A stretch of DNA of 64,000 bases from PNON01 sp963757065 (lineage in GTDB: Bacteria > Chloroflexota > Anaerolineae > Anaerolineales > Anaerolineaceae). The notes below the pieces were generated by a model. The model worked only from the letters and a program-made list of their open reading frames with translations, did no database searches and was not told the origin of the DNA. Where the stretch lies: contig CAVWQC010000005.1 in the NCBI GenBank assembly GCA_963757065.1, positions 186,001 through 250,000 on the forward strand, in the 5' to 3' direction. The translations under genes were made by a program, and so were the position numbers. Positions 26,731 to 37,000 of the stretch are shown piece after piece. Each line of letters starts with the position of its first letter. Position 1 is the first letter of the stretch.

Positions 26731-28297
26731 ATGAACGAATCCCCCCTGATCCTGGCTATTGATAATGGCACACAAAGTGTGCGTGCTTTGTTGTTTGACC
26801 TGCAGGGCAACCTGGTGGAAAAAGTGCGTATTCCATCTACCGGCATATATTTCCACCGAGCCGGGCATGTCGGAGCAGGACCCGCAGATATTCTGGGATG
26901 CGGTCTGCCAGGCTTGCCAGCAATTGTGGCAAAAATTCGGCGTGGATAAGGGCAGAGTGGTGGGTGTTGCCCTGACCACGCAGCGCTCCACGGTCATCAA
27001 CCTGGGCGAGGATGGGCAACCCCTGCGCCGGGCGATCACCTGGATGGACAACCGCCGGACATTCGGATTGAAACCTGTCAGCGGCCTCTGGGGAGTGTTG
27101 TTTGCTTTATCCGGGATGACCGAGACAGTCTCCTACCTCCAGGCGGAAGCCGAGTGCAACTACGTCCGCACCCACGAACCGGAGATCTGGAAGAAAACGC
27201 ATAAATATGTGCTCCTTTCGGGGTACCTGACCCATAAGTTGACCGGCCGCATGGTGGATTCCACCGGCTGCCAGGTAGGGTATATCCCGTTCGACTATAA
27301 AGCGAAAAAGTGGAGCAGCAAGCTGGATTGGAAATGGCAGGCTGTCCCGATGGATAAATCCATCCTGCCTGATCTGCTGCCGCCAGGATCGATTCTGGGT
27401 GAGATCACGCCCGAAGCCAGCCGCGACACCGGGATTCCAGCCGGTCTGCCGTTGATCGCTGCTGCGGCGGACAAAGCCACCGAAGTGATCGGTGCGGGCT
27501 GCATCGACCCGAATATTGCCTGCCTCAGCTACGGCACTACAGCCACCATCAATACCACCCACCGCAAATACGTGGAAGTCATCCCGCTGATTCCGCCTTA
27601 TCCGTCGGCAGTGCCGGATGCCTACAGCATGGAGATCCAGGTGTACCGCGGCTACTGGATGGTGAGCTGGTTCAAGCAGGAATTTGGAGCGCTGGAGCAG
27701 CTGGCAGCAGACGAGCGCGGCGTGGAAGCTGAGATCCTCCTGGAAGAGATGGTAAAGGGGATCCCGCCCGGCTCACTGGGATTGATGCTGCAGCCGTTCT
27801 GGTCACCGGGGTTGAAGTACCCGGGACCGGAAGCCAAGGGCGCCATCATCGGCTTTGGGGACGTGCATGGCAAGGCTCATGTCTATAAGGCCATCCTCGA
27901 AGGGGTGGCATACGCGCTGCGTGAAGGCGCGGAGCGCACCGAAAAACGCAGCGGGGTGAAGATCACCGAGGTGCGCGTGGCAGGTGGCGGAAGCCAGAGC
28001 GAGACCGCCATGCAGTTGACCGCGGATATCTTCGGGCTGCCGACTGCCCGCCCGCATGTGTATGAAGCCTCCGGTCTGGGGGCAGCCATCGATGCAGCAG
28101 TGGGGCTGAAGCTGTACCCCGATTTTGACAGCGCCGTAAAGGGCATGACCCGCATCGGCAAGGTATTTGAACCCAACCCGGAAGCGAGCAAGATCTACGA
28201 TGAGCTGTTCCACAAGGTGTACCGGCGCATGTACAGCACATTGAAGCCGCTGTATGAGGAGATCCGCAGCATCACGGGCTACCCGCCGGGATATTAG
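26731..28297 (+). CDS. FGGY-family carbohydrate kinase, frameshifted
   Basis: A sugar or polyol kinase of about 520 residues. The N-terminal ATP-fold motif is AIDNGTQSVRALLFD; later blocks are TTQRSTVINL, ITWMDNRR, LSYGTTATIN, VAYALREGAERTE and the C-terminal EVRVAGGGSQSETAMQLTADIFG. The frame breaks at 26831-26834 (TTCC); deleting one base gives KVRIHLPAYISTEPGMSEQDP, which continues normally. The start is ATG 26731 after AAGAAAGGGAAC. FGGY kinases act on glycerol, xylulose, gluconate, fuculose and others. Because glpD is upstream, a glycerol-type role is possible, but the sequence alone does not settle the substrate. Confidence 0.88.
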
Positions 28298-28459
28298 CGG
28301 TTTTCACCACAGAGTGTGCTGGGTATACAAAGAATTATTAATTACGATTCTTAATTTTCCTGTTTTTAATTGCCCTTCAGGACGAACTTTTTATATAATT
28401 AATTCTATCTTTTCCATTCTCTCACGCAGAAACAGGGCTGTTCAACCAAGGAGGTTGAA

Positions 28460-28900
28460 ATGAATGTGTCGTTTTTACCCCTCATCCTGGGTATTGGTTT
28501 CCTGGCTTTCAGCATTTATAAGATATGGAAATTTGTCGAATTAATGCGCAGAAGATCTGCCAGCAGCACATGGCCGGTGATCGCCGCAGAGGTGGTGGCA
28601 AAAAAAGTTGCCGAAAGCAGGTCCACCAAAGGCGGGACATCCTATTTCCCTGAGTTTACCTACAAATATTCAGTGATGGGAATGGAATTCCAAAAAGAAA
28701 CCCGTATAAGCGGCATGTATTCCAGGAAAAGCGCTGAAGATGCAGTTTACAATATGGGGAATTCCATCGAACTGAGGTACAACCCGCAAAACCCCAAGGA
28801 ACATATCTCGGTGCTGGACAAGATCAATGTATGGGATATATTATTGATCATTGCAACTCTGGCGCTAGCGCTATTCTCGTTGGTACCGTTATTTATGTAA
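28460..28900 (+). CDS. DUF3592 membrane protein
   Basis: A 146-residue protein with one hydrophobic helix at each end (residues about 5-22 and 122-145) and a soluble beta-rich middle, the usual plan of DUF3592 proteins. The middle contains the conserved FPEFTYKYSVMG and IELRYNPQNPKEH. The start is strongly supported by AAGGAGG upstream of the ATG. No function is known for the family. It stands between the kinase gene and an AT-rich accessory region. Confidence 0.85.
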   Translation: MNVSFLPLILGIGFLAFSIYKIWKFVELMRRRSASSTWPVIAAEVVAKKVAESRSTKGGTSYFPEFTYKYSVMGMEFQKETRISGMYSRKSAEDAVYNMGNSIELRYNPQNPKEHISVLDKINVWDILLIIATLALALFSLVPLFM

Positions 28901-28931
28901 GTCTGCCTGATCAATAACTTTTCATTAAAAT

Positions 28932-29027
28932 TAGGCCGGGTTGAGCCGGTTCCCGAGCCTGTGGAGGGATTTCCGAAACCGGACACTTAGGAGTTGGATT
29001 TCGCTTCACTCAATCCAACCTACGAGG
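28932..29027 (+). repeat. Dispersed intergenic repeat, copy A
   Basis: The segment contains GGCCGGGTTGAG, a CCGAAACCGGACA stretch, GTTGGATTTCGCTT and CAATCCAACCTACGAGG. The same order of blocks recurs at 38473-38551. Blocks within it are self-complementary, so a folded RNA or DNA hairpin is possible. The remaining intergenic DNA to 29267 shows no gene. Confidence 0.6.
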
Positions 29028-29267
29028 AGTGGATCAGCTGCGAGGGCATGCTCCTGCTGGGGGTCATCATCTCAGTACTGACCTTCCGCTGGGTATGAGG
29101 ATGGCTGACGGCTAAATTAGAAAATGGTGCAGCTTACAAAGGGAGAAAGTTAAGGATAAAGAGCAATAACAATACTGGTGGATCCCGGTTCTTTTCGCTT
29201 GGGAGTGGTTGTGAATATATAAGTTATATCAGATTTTGGGCGTGTAACTCTCTAATTGATGCTGGCA

Positions 29268-30431
29268 CTAAATTGTTTCAATACATAAGAATAGAACATT
29301 AAATACGCTCTGAGATATTTCTGGAAAACGATTTGCAATTGTCGTTGTTAGTGTTATGTTATGAGCGCTGTGGTTTCTAATACAATAACTAAGGCAGACG
29401 TCCCTATATAAGGAAGTAATATTTTTTGGAGCATCAAATATGAACTTGTTATCGAGAAGATCAATAATGGTTTTCTCAAAATCTATTTTTTCCTGACTCT
29501 CTTTTGCATTTACAAGATTTTTTTCGCAATCACCTTCAACATTTTCAATTTTGCTTGTAATTAGTAACCTATTTGCTAAGTGAAAGAATTTCCATTCATT
29601 CACTCCATGGAGAGGCGGTATTTTTGTGTATATTGTTTTATCAATAACTAATACTAAATCAAAAAGAAGATTTAATTCATATAAACCCGCAAAATCAGAA
29701 CTAATAATGTCTATGCCTAACATTAGTTGTTGGTCAATCTTGGTTAAAGCATGTGTGAAAGAAAAAAGAATATCATCAGATGGTGGAGCAGATGTAAACT
29801 TGTTAAATATCTGTTCTTTAGATATATTCCGTAAGTTGACACTATTATATTTATTAATAAAAGTATCTAGACGATTCCATAAATGCATGACAAAAGGGTT
29901 TAGGTAATTTGATTTATTATCGTCCAAGCGTACCGTTTTCTCTGCAGGTGTTCCAGGTTTCACCAGTTTGTGTGTACATTGGTCTTCTTTAAAGGACTTA
30001 TGAATTAGAAAAAATCCTTTATCTAGCTCGCCATTAATAATGGCTATTTTTGCCCAAAAGAAAAAAATTGACCCCCTATGGAGAGGTCTCCCTCTAGTTT
30101 CCCTCCAAGTATTAAAAATAATTAGGATCTTTCCCCAAAATTCTTGAGCATCATGTAATAATCCCAATTGTTCATATGCATTAGAAATTGGAGTAAGGTA
30201 ATTTACTACGGAGTCGTGTTTTGAGAATTCTTCTTCATCGGCGTGTAAGAATTTTCTATCAAAGTATTCAAGTATTCCTTTTTCCAAATCCGGAAAATAC
30301 TTTTCATTTATATAACTAAACCTCATATTAGGTGAATTAAAAAATCTAGTATGAAATTCAGATAATACCGATTTCATCCCTCCATCATCTATATCTTCAT
30401 ATTTTGAATCAGGAATAATATTCTCAGCCAT
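29268..30431 (-). CDS. Hypothetical protein with HEPN-like RNHSAH motif, AT-rich
   Basis: A 387-residue soluble protein with no signal peptide and no family I recognise. Near the C-terminus it has SYCIRNHSAHNI; R352-x4-H357 matches the R-x4-6-H signature of HEPN-domain RNases and related defence or toxin proteins. The middle is helical (AYEQLGLLHDAQEFW resembles a TPR-like helix pair). The gene is much richer in A and T than its neighbours, suggesting horizontal transfer. It stands alone between repeats. HEPN membership rests on a short motif, so the functional guess is weak; the ORF itself is convincing by length and codon pattern. Confidence 0.7.
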   Translation of the reverse strand: MAENIIPDSKYEDIDDGGMKSVLSEFHTRFFNSPNMRFSYINEKYFPDLEKGILEYFDRKFLHADEEEFSKHDSVVNYLTPISNAYEQLGLLHDAQEFWGKILIIFNTWRETRGRPLHRGSIFFFWAKIAIINGELDKGFFLIHKSFKEDQCTHKLVKPGTPAEKTVRLDDNKSNYLNPFVMHLWNRLDTFINKYNSVNLRNISKEQIFNKFTSAPPSDDILFSFTHALTKIDQQLMLGIDIISSDFAGLYELNLLFDLVLVIDKTIYTKIPPLHGVNEWKFFHLANRLLITSKIENVEGDCEKNLVNAKESQEKIDFEKTIIDLLDNKFIFDAPKNITSLYRDVCLSYCIRNHSAHNITLTTTIANRFPEISQSVFNVLFLCIETI

Positions 30432-30630
30432 AGTTGACCAACTTTTAATTAATTATATATTTAGAAATTTCAATAATGAATTTACCCCATTCTAATTAAT
30501 TATATACCTTCCACTAAAATAATTAATATAACTTTAGAGCAACAATTTCTGAAATGTCCTTTATGAATGGTATTTTTGAATATTAATCTTTTTGTTTATG
30601 ACGATGTTTGCATCCCCGTAGTGTATTTGC

Positions 30631-30756
30631 ATGGACCCTCACCTCGCGCGTGTCTTTGACCGTGAGGTCTCCGACAAGTACCCATATAACCACAACGACA
30701 ATGATGAACTGCCGTTTAGCCCCTCCGACTGGACATGCTTGGTTTCGTCTATATAA
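30631..30756 (+). other. Possible 41-codon ORF or gene fragment
   Basis: In an otherwise AT-rich gap (30432-30812), a GC-richer stretch reads ATG to stop for 41 codons (MDPHLARVFDREVSDKYPYN...). Its composition contrasts with the flanks, and it ends at the -10 box of the next gene. No ribosome binding site or family was recognised. It could be the tail of a lost gene or chance. Confidence 0.25.
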
Positions 30757-30757
30757 T
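30730..30757 (+). promoter_or_regulatory. Probable promoter of the beta-helix/glycosidase lipoprotein
   Basis: TGGACA (30730-30735) and a perfect TATAAT (30752-30757) are spaced by 16 bp. Transcription would start about 50 bp before the ATG at 30813, leaving room for the GGAGGGG ribosome binding site. Confidence 0.5.
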
Positions 30758-30812
30758 GAATGTTAATAAACTTGGCATATTTCCAAAATGCCAGATGGAG
30801 GGGAACACTGGT

Positions 30813-33420
30813 ATGAAAAACTACATAATATTAGCAATATTTTTGATCTTTTTTGTAATTCTTGCCAACGGATGTAGTCCGGTTAATCCTACTGCGACTT
30901 TTGCACCTGTTGATCAAACCTATACTTCAACGACAAAAACCCAGACTATCCCAATCGTTCCCAACAATCCAACACCAACTCCCCACGGAAAAACGCTGAC
31001 CGTCACCAGCGCGGATGATACGGGACCAGGTACACTACGCCAGGCAATGCAGGATGCGCTGCCAGGAGATGCGATCATCTTTGATGCCACAATTTTTCCA
31101 CCCAACGCGCCAGTTATTATTAGTCCACTATCTCCCCTGCCGGAGCTTTCCCAGGGAAGCATTACCATTGATGCCAGCAGCGCCAGCGTGATCCTGGATG
31201 GTTCGACCATGACTGGCGGGGGAGATGGCCTAACCATCACCTCCAATGGGAATACCATCATGGGATTGCAGATTATTGATTTTCCAGGTAATGGAATTTC
31301 TTTGCAGAACGCTGCTCAAAAAAACAGTATCGGTGGAGATCGGAACATCGGGGGCGGACAATTGGGGCAGGGTAACCTTCTCAGTGGAAACAAAGAGAGG
31401 GGAATTGTGCTAGGTGGAGAGAGCTCTTTCAACATCATCACTGGAAATTTCATCGGTACCGATGTGAGTGGCACACTAGATTATGGAAATGGCATGGATG
31501 GACTTCATATGAATAGGGCCAGTGATAACCAGGTACTTAATAACCTCATCAGCGGCAACGACGGTCACGGGATGGACCTGTGTTGCTCAGAAACAACCCG
31601 GAATAATACAATTAGCAGAAACCTGATCGGTACTGATATTACCGGAACAGCTGTTTTAGGTAATTTTGGCAGCGGTATTGCAATACACGACGGGGCAAAC
31701 CATAATGTAATTGGCCCAGAAAACCTGATCGCCTTCAATGGTGGTAATGGAATAGAGGTGGGAAATCCGTCTACTTTAAGTAATACAATTTCGCAAAATA
31801 GCATTTTCGATAACAAAGGATTGAGTATTAATTTGTGGGATGGAGGAAATGAGGTTTTAGCCGATCCAAACATTTTCGACATTGACGCAGGTGCTGGTAC
31901 TGTCACCGGATGGGCGTGTTCGGACTGTATCGTCGAATTTTTCTCAGATCGAGATAGGCAAAATCCATATTATGAGGGGCAAGTTAAAACGGATAACACG
32001 GGTAACTTTGCATTCAGTAAAGGTAAGGCTTTTGACTCTCCAGTTTTATTCGCAACGGCCACAGATATTCATGGCAACAGTAGTAAATTCTCGCTGTCGA
32101 CAACCGGTATTAATAGAACCCTGGTTACGCAAACCGGAAATGGTCTGCCTATACTTCCCATCAAGCCATTAATCTCAGGTGATCTCGCAGATAATGGAAT
32201 TGGAGTAACCCTGGGATGGTCAACCGATTGTACTAGTGGTTATTTGATGGATGAATTTTTAAATATAGGAGCAAAAAGAGTAAAAGTCGCGGTCAGCGAA
32301 CTGGAACCGGAGTCGAATCTTGGTGGGAAAAAGGTAACGGTGGACTGGAGCACACCCGAATTCTCCATCACTCCAAACCAGGAAAGCTGTATCAATACAT
32401 ATCTCAATAATGGCGTATCCATCACTTACATTCTTTCATTCTGGGATAAAGCGAATCATCCAGATGGTTGGCAGCCTCAAGTCTCGAGATTCCAAACACA
32501 GGGTGAAATCGACCGGTATTTGGAATATGTGCGTTTTATTGTCAATCATTTCAAAGGCCGGATCGAGCACTATGAAATGTGGAATGAGCCAAATAATAAA
32601 ACACCTTTACAGTGGATCCAGGCGGCTGATTATATCAACCTGGTTAAACAAACCATCCCAGTAATTCATCAAGAGGATCCTGAAGCAAAAATTGTCATTG
32701 GTGGAATTGTTTTACAGCAGCCGGAAGATCGTGATTACCTCTTTAAACTTCTTGAGTCAGAATTGATGCCCCTGGTGGATGTCGTCTCGTGGCATGCGAT
32801 GTTTGGGGTTTCGCCTAAAAATAATGCAGAATACTACTATGGTTATCCAGCCTTAATTCAGAGTATCAAGGATGCGGCAGCCTCCCATGGTTTCAAGGGA
32901 GAATTTTGGGGCGATGAATTACTCTGGCGAAGCCCTGATTGTTACTGGTGTTATCCAGGTGATCCACTGGACAGCAATATCGTGGCTGCCAAGTACCACT
33001 TACGGGGTATCTTGATCCACCTGGGATTGGGACTTAAAGCAGCAAGTTACCGGCAATTCAACACTCAGGGTAGACTCATACACTGCCATCCGGAATTTGA
33101 GCACAACCATGGCTGGTACCAACCCGGTTAATTTACCGGTAGAAATCTTGAGTGAGATCGGGCAAACAGTGAGTTATGCTTTTTCACTTCCGAATGGGGA
33201 TAAGTATCTGGCTATATGGAACGATAACATAGCGGTCGATGAAGATCCCGGAAATCCCATGACGATCAAAATAACGGGATATTCAGGCTGGCAGGCTAAA
33301 GGAATAGATACCCATTTGGGATATGAACAAAACCTCATTACCAAAGATGAAAACGGTGATTTGATCATAGAAGATCTTCTGATAAAGGATTATCCAATCA
33401 TTATTCAGCTTTCAAAATAG
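30813..33420 (+). CDS. Lipoprotein with parallel beta-helix and clan-A glycoside hydrolase-like domain, frameshifted
   Basis: From ATG 30813 (after GGAGGGG) the protein has a lipoprotein signal (lipobox NGC), a Thr/Pro linker, then LTVTSADDTGPGTLRQAMQDALPGDAI. That and the N-x-I-x-x-N-x-I-G-T-D repeats form a right-handed beta-helix to about residue 350. The second half is a TIM-barrel-like domain with HYEMWNEPNN (E592, acid/base candidate) and FWGDELLW (E702, nucleophile candidate), as in GH39/GH5 enzymes. The frame breaks near 33076; removing one base gives GRLYTAIRNLSTTMAG and continues to 33420. The protein probably binds and cuts an extracellular polysaccharide. Confidence 0.78.
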
Positions 33421-34069
33421 AATGATTATTTTATGACCTTAGTTGGCGCTGGTGTTAGCATCCCCGAAGTGTAACGGAGTGAGTCTAACCGAGCGCGTTT
33501 TGATCCAATTGTTACTCATTTGTTTCCATATCAACCTGTCATTAATGACAGCTAGACAACCACGTTTTTGTGCTTATAATTGATTATAGAACATATAATC
33601 TAAGAATTAATTCTAAATTTTCGCAATACAGAACATTAAATTACAAATGACGAACGAAGTGAGGAATGCAGCCCCGATGCGATCCGACGAAGTCGGGATG
33701 CAGGCGGGGCAAAAAGAGAGAATAGAAAAAAGAGAATTGTGATTAGTGATTGGTCGCTCAGTAAAAGCCAGATTCTTAGCAATGCCACAATAAAAAAAAA
33801 GGAGGGACTAAAATACTGGTTGAAATTTGTTGTTGATTCTTCAGGTTGTGTGTAAAATTAACCTGCAATTATTGCGATCATCCATCGAAAACATTCCGGC
33901 CATTTCACTTCGGGGTGGTAATTGATCAATGTTTTCCTGCAGGGTGGATATAGCTGGCGGGGCTTATTGAGGGATACATAACAAACTGGGAACACATAGA
34001 CGCACAGGTCGGCCAAACCATGCATATTTAGTACAAATCCGGGTATTCAATTCAAATAGAGAGACAAAT
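33421..34069. other. Intergenic region with remnants and a nested hairpin
   Basis: No gene was found in these 649 bp. A GC-rich nested palindrome lies at 33671-33710 (GCCCCG against CGGGGC, with CCGAC-GAA-GTCGG inside). A GCATCCCCGAAGTGTA stretch near 33459 resembles one near 30609. A segment at 33718-33775 resembles the 3' end of the large downstream gene. Confidence 0.5.
33718..33775 (+). repeat. Direct repeat, upstream copy, flanking the large sortase-ended gene
   Basis: GAATAGAAAA, GTGATTAGTGATTGGTC and AGTAAAAGCCA occur here in the same order and spacing as at the 3' end of the 34070-38404 gene (38384-38437). In the downstream copy the first part is coding (RIENEDRD and stop), so the upstream copy may be the tail of a lost homologous gene. 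Confidence 0.6.
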
Positions 34070-37000
34070 ATGAAGCATCGACTTTCCATCCCAGCCACCT
34101 TCAAACAAATTGCCGCACGGATCAGCCTGGCATTGGTCATCTCCATCGCCGGATTCTTCGCCTCCCCTCCCGGTCTGGTACAAGCTGCCTCGATCACGGT
34201 GAACACAACTGCTGACGAATATGGCACAGGTGTAACCTGTTCGCTGCGCGAAGCGATCACAGCGGCGAATACCGATGCAGCTTTTGGCGGGTGCTCTGCT
34301 GGCAGCGGCGCGGATACGATCTCCCTCCCAACCGGTATATACACATTGACCATTCCCAATGCCGGCGGGTTGAACGAAGATGACAACTCCACCGGAGACC
34401 TGGATATCAATGCTAATTTGACCATTACAGGTGCTGGATCAGGATCCACCATCATTCAGGCAGGTTTTTCAGCCGGAGCAGGAATTGACAAAGTCCTGGC
34501 GGTCAACCCGTACTGTATCAACCCGGTGAATGCCACCATTGATGGTGTCACCATTCGATATGGACGTAATACGCAGGCGTCCGGTTCAGCCGATTTCAGT
34601 CAAACCGGCGGTGGGCTCGATTATTGCGGGGTTGGAAATGGTAGTTTCGTTTTCATTAATTCTATTGTTTCTGACAACACCAATGTGTATGGTTATGGCG
34701 GCGGGATGAATGTGGATGGGATAACCGGTCATACCGGCTCGATCACGATCGACCATGTCACCTTCTCAAACAACCAGACCCTTAGTTCGACCTTTGACTC
34801 TACCGGCGGAGCATTGAATTTATTCGGCTATCAACCAGTTATCACCATCACTAACAGTACTTTCCAGAATAATTCCAGCCCGTCCAACCGCAGGGGCGGG
34901 GCGATCCATTATCGGCCCTCCTATGGTGGATCGCTGCAAGTCAACAATTCCATATTTATTAATAATAGTTCCGGTGAAGGCGGGGCGTTGGCTTTGATCA
35001 CTACCGGATTGCCATCTCCGGTGACAATCCAGAATTCGTTGATCAGCGGAAATATAGCCAGCGGGATAGGGATAGGTGGCGGCATCAGCTCTGACCGGCC
35101 ATTGACTCTGGTGAATAATACCATTACCGCCAATTCAGCAGGCATCCAGGGTGGCGGTGTTGCCAATTACGGTACGCTGACCATGGGTCATAATACCATC
35201 AGCGGAAACAGCTCTCCCAGCGGAGCCGGCATCTATAATGGCGCTGGAACAGCGACATTGATCAATACGATCATTGCCAACCATGCCGGACCGGATTGTA
35301 CAAATATCGCTTCACTCAATGCCAGCGACCATACCCTGATCGAGGATAACTCCTGCAGTCCCAGCCTGTCTGGAGCTCCTCTCTTATCTCCCCTTGGAAA
35401 CTATGGCGGCAGCACCCAAACCATGGCTCTGTTGCCTGGTTCCAAAGCGATCGACGCAGCAGCCAACTCCGGATGCGCGCTCACCGATCAGCGCGGGTTA
35501 TCCCGCCCGGTTGGTTCGGCCTGTGATATCGGGGCATTTAAATCGAATGGATTTACCCTGGGCAACCTCAGCGGCACTCCCCAGAGCGCCGTGGTCAACA
35601 GCGCTTTTCCCAATCCATTGGCTTTGACGGTCACTGCCATCAATGCAGGAGAGCCGGTGAATGGTGGCACAGTCAGCTTTACCCCACCCGGAAGCGGCCC
35701 GAGCGCGGCTCTCAGCGGCAACCCGGCAACGATCTCAGGCGGAACAGCCAGTGTCACTGCGACTGCCAACGGTTCAACCGGCGGTCCGTACAATGTGGCA
35801 GCCAGCACTACAGGTGCCGGCATCCCGGTGAATTTTGCCCTGACAAATACCCCAATGCAATTATCCATCAATGATGTATCTGTCAATGAAGGCAATTCCG
35901 GCACAACTACCTTTACCTTTACTGTCTCTCTACCGGCACCGGCACCGTCAGGCGGGGTTACCTTTGATATCGGAACTGCCAATGGCACAGCAACGATCGC
36001 GAATAGTGATTATGTAGGCCTGGCCACGACCGGAGCAACCATCACTGCCGGGAATACGACCACACCATTTATTGTCACTGTCAATGGCGACCTTTTTAAC
36101 GAAGGCGACGAGAATTTTTATGTGAACATTACCAATGTGACCAATGCAGCCGTTTTGGATGGCCAGGGAGTGGGAACGATCGTCAACGACGATATATCCC
36201 CCGATCCGATGGTGATCAACTTTTCTGCCACTTCTCCTTCCACAAGCCTGGACATACCCATCACTTCTTTTACCGCATTCGATGATGTGGGGGTTACCGG
36301 GTATATGATCACCCAATCTTCCACCGCGCCTAATTCAGGCGATGCCGGATGGACGGGAACTGCTCCGGTTTCTTATTCAGTCTCCGCGGACGGATCGTAT
36401 ACACTCTACTCGTGGGTGAAGGATGCTGATGGTCATGTTTCTGCTCTGTTCGGATCCCCGGTTACTGTTCTTGTGGATACAACTGCACCAACAGCAGTGA
36501 TTTCTTCCTCTGCAACAGACCCGACCCATACATCGCCCATTCCGGTCACGATCACCTTTAGCGAACCTGTCTGCGGCTTTGATTCATCCACCGGTGTCGA
36601 TCTCAATGTAACCAACGGCACGACCAGCACCCTGACATCAGGCAGCAACGGTTCCACTGTCTACACCTTCAATATGACTCCCGGTGGGCAAGGGCTTGTG
36701 AGCGTTTTTCTCCTGTCCGGCAGTGTATTTGATGGCGATTGTGTTACTCCCCTGAATTACAATAATTCAAATTCAGCCACCTACAGTATCACATACAATT
36801 CGGTCAGCCCTACAGTTACAATTGAACAGGCAGTTGGGCAGGGTGACCCGACCAATGCCACCTCCATCAACTTCACCGCGACATTTAGCGATACAGTCAC
36901 CGGTTTCACCGGTTCTGATGTTGATCTGAATGCCAGCACTGCTCCCGGGACGCTCAGTGCGGTTGTGACCGGTAGCGGCACCACATACAATGTCGCTGTC

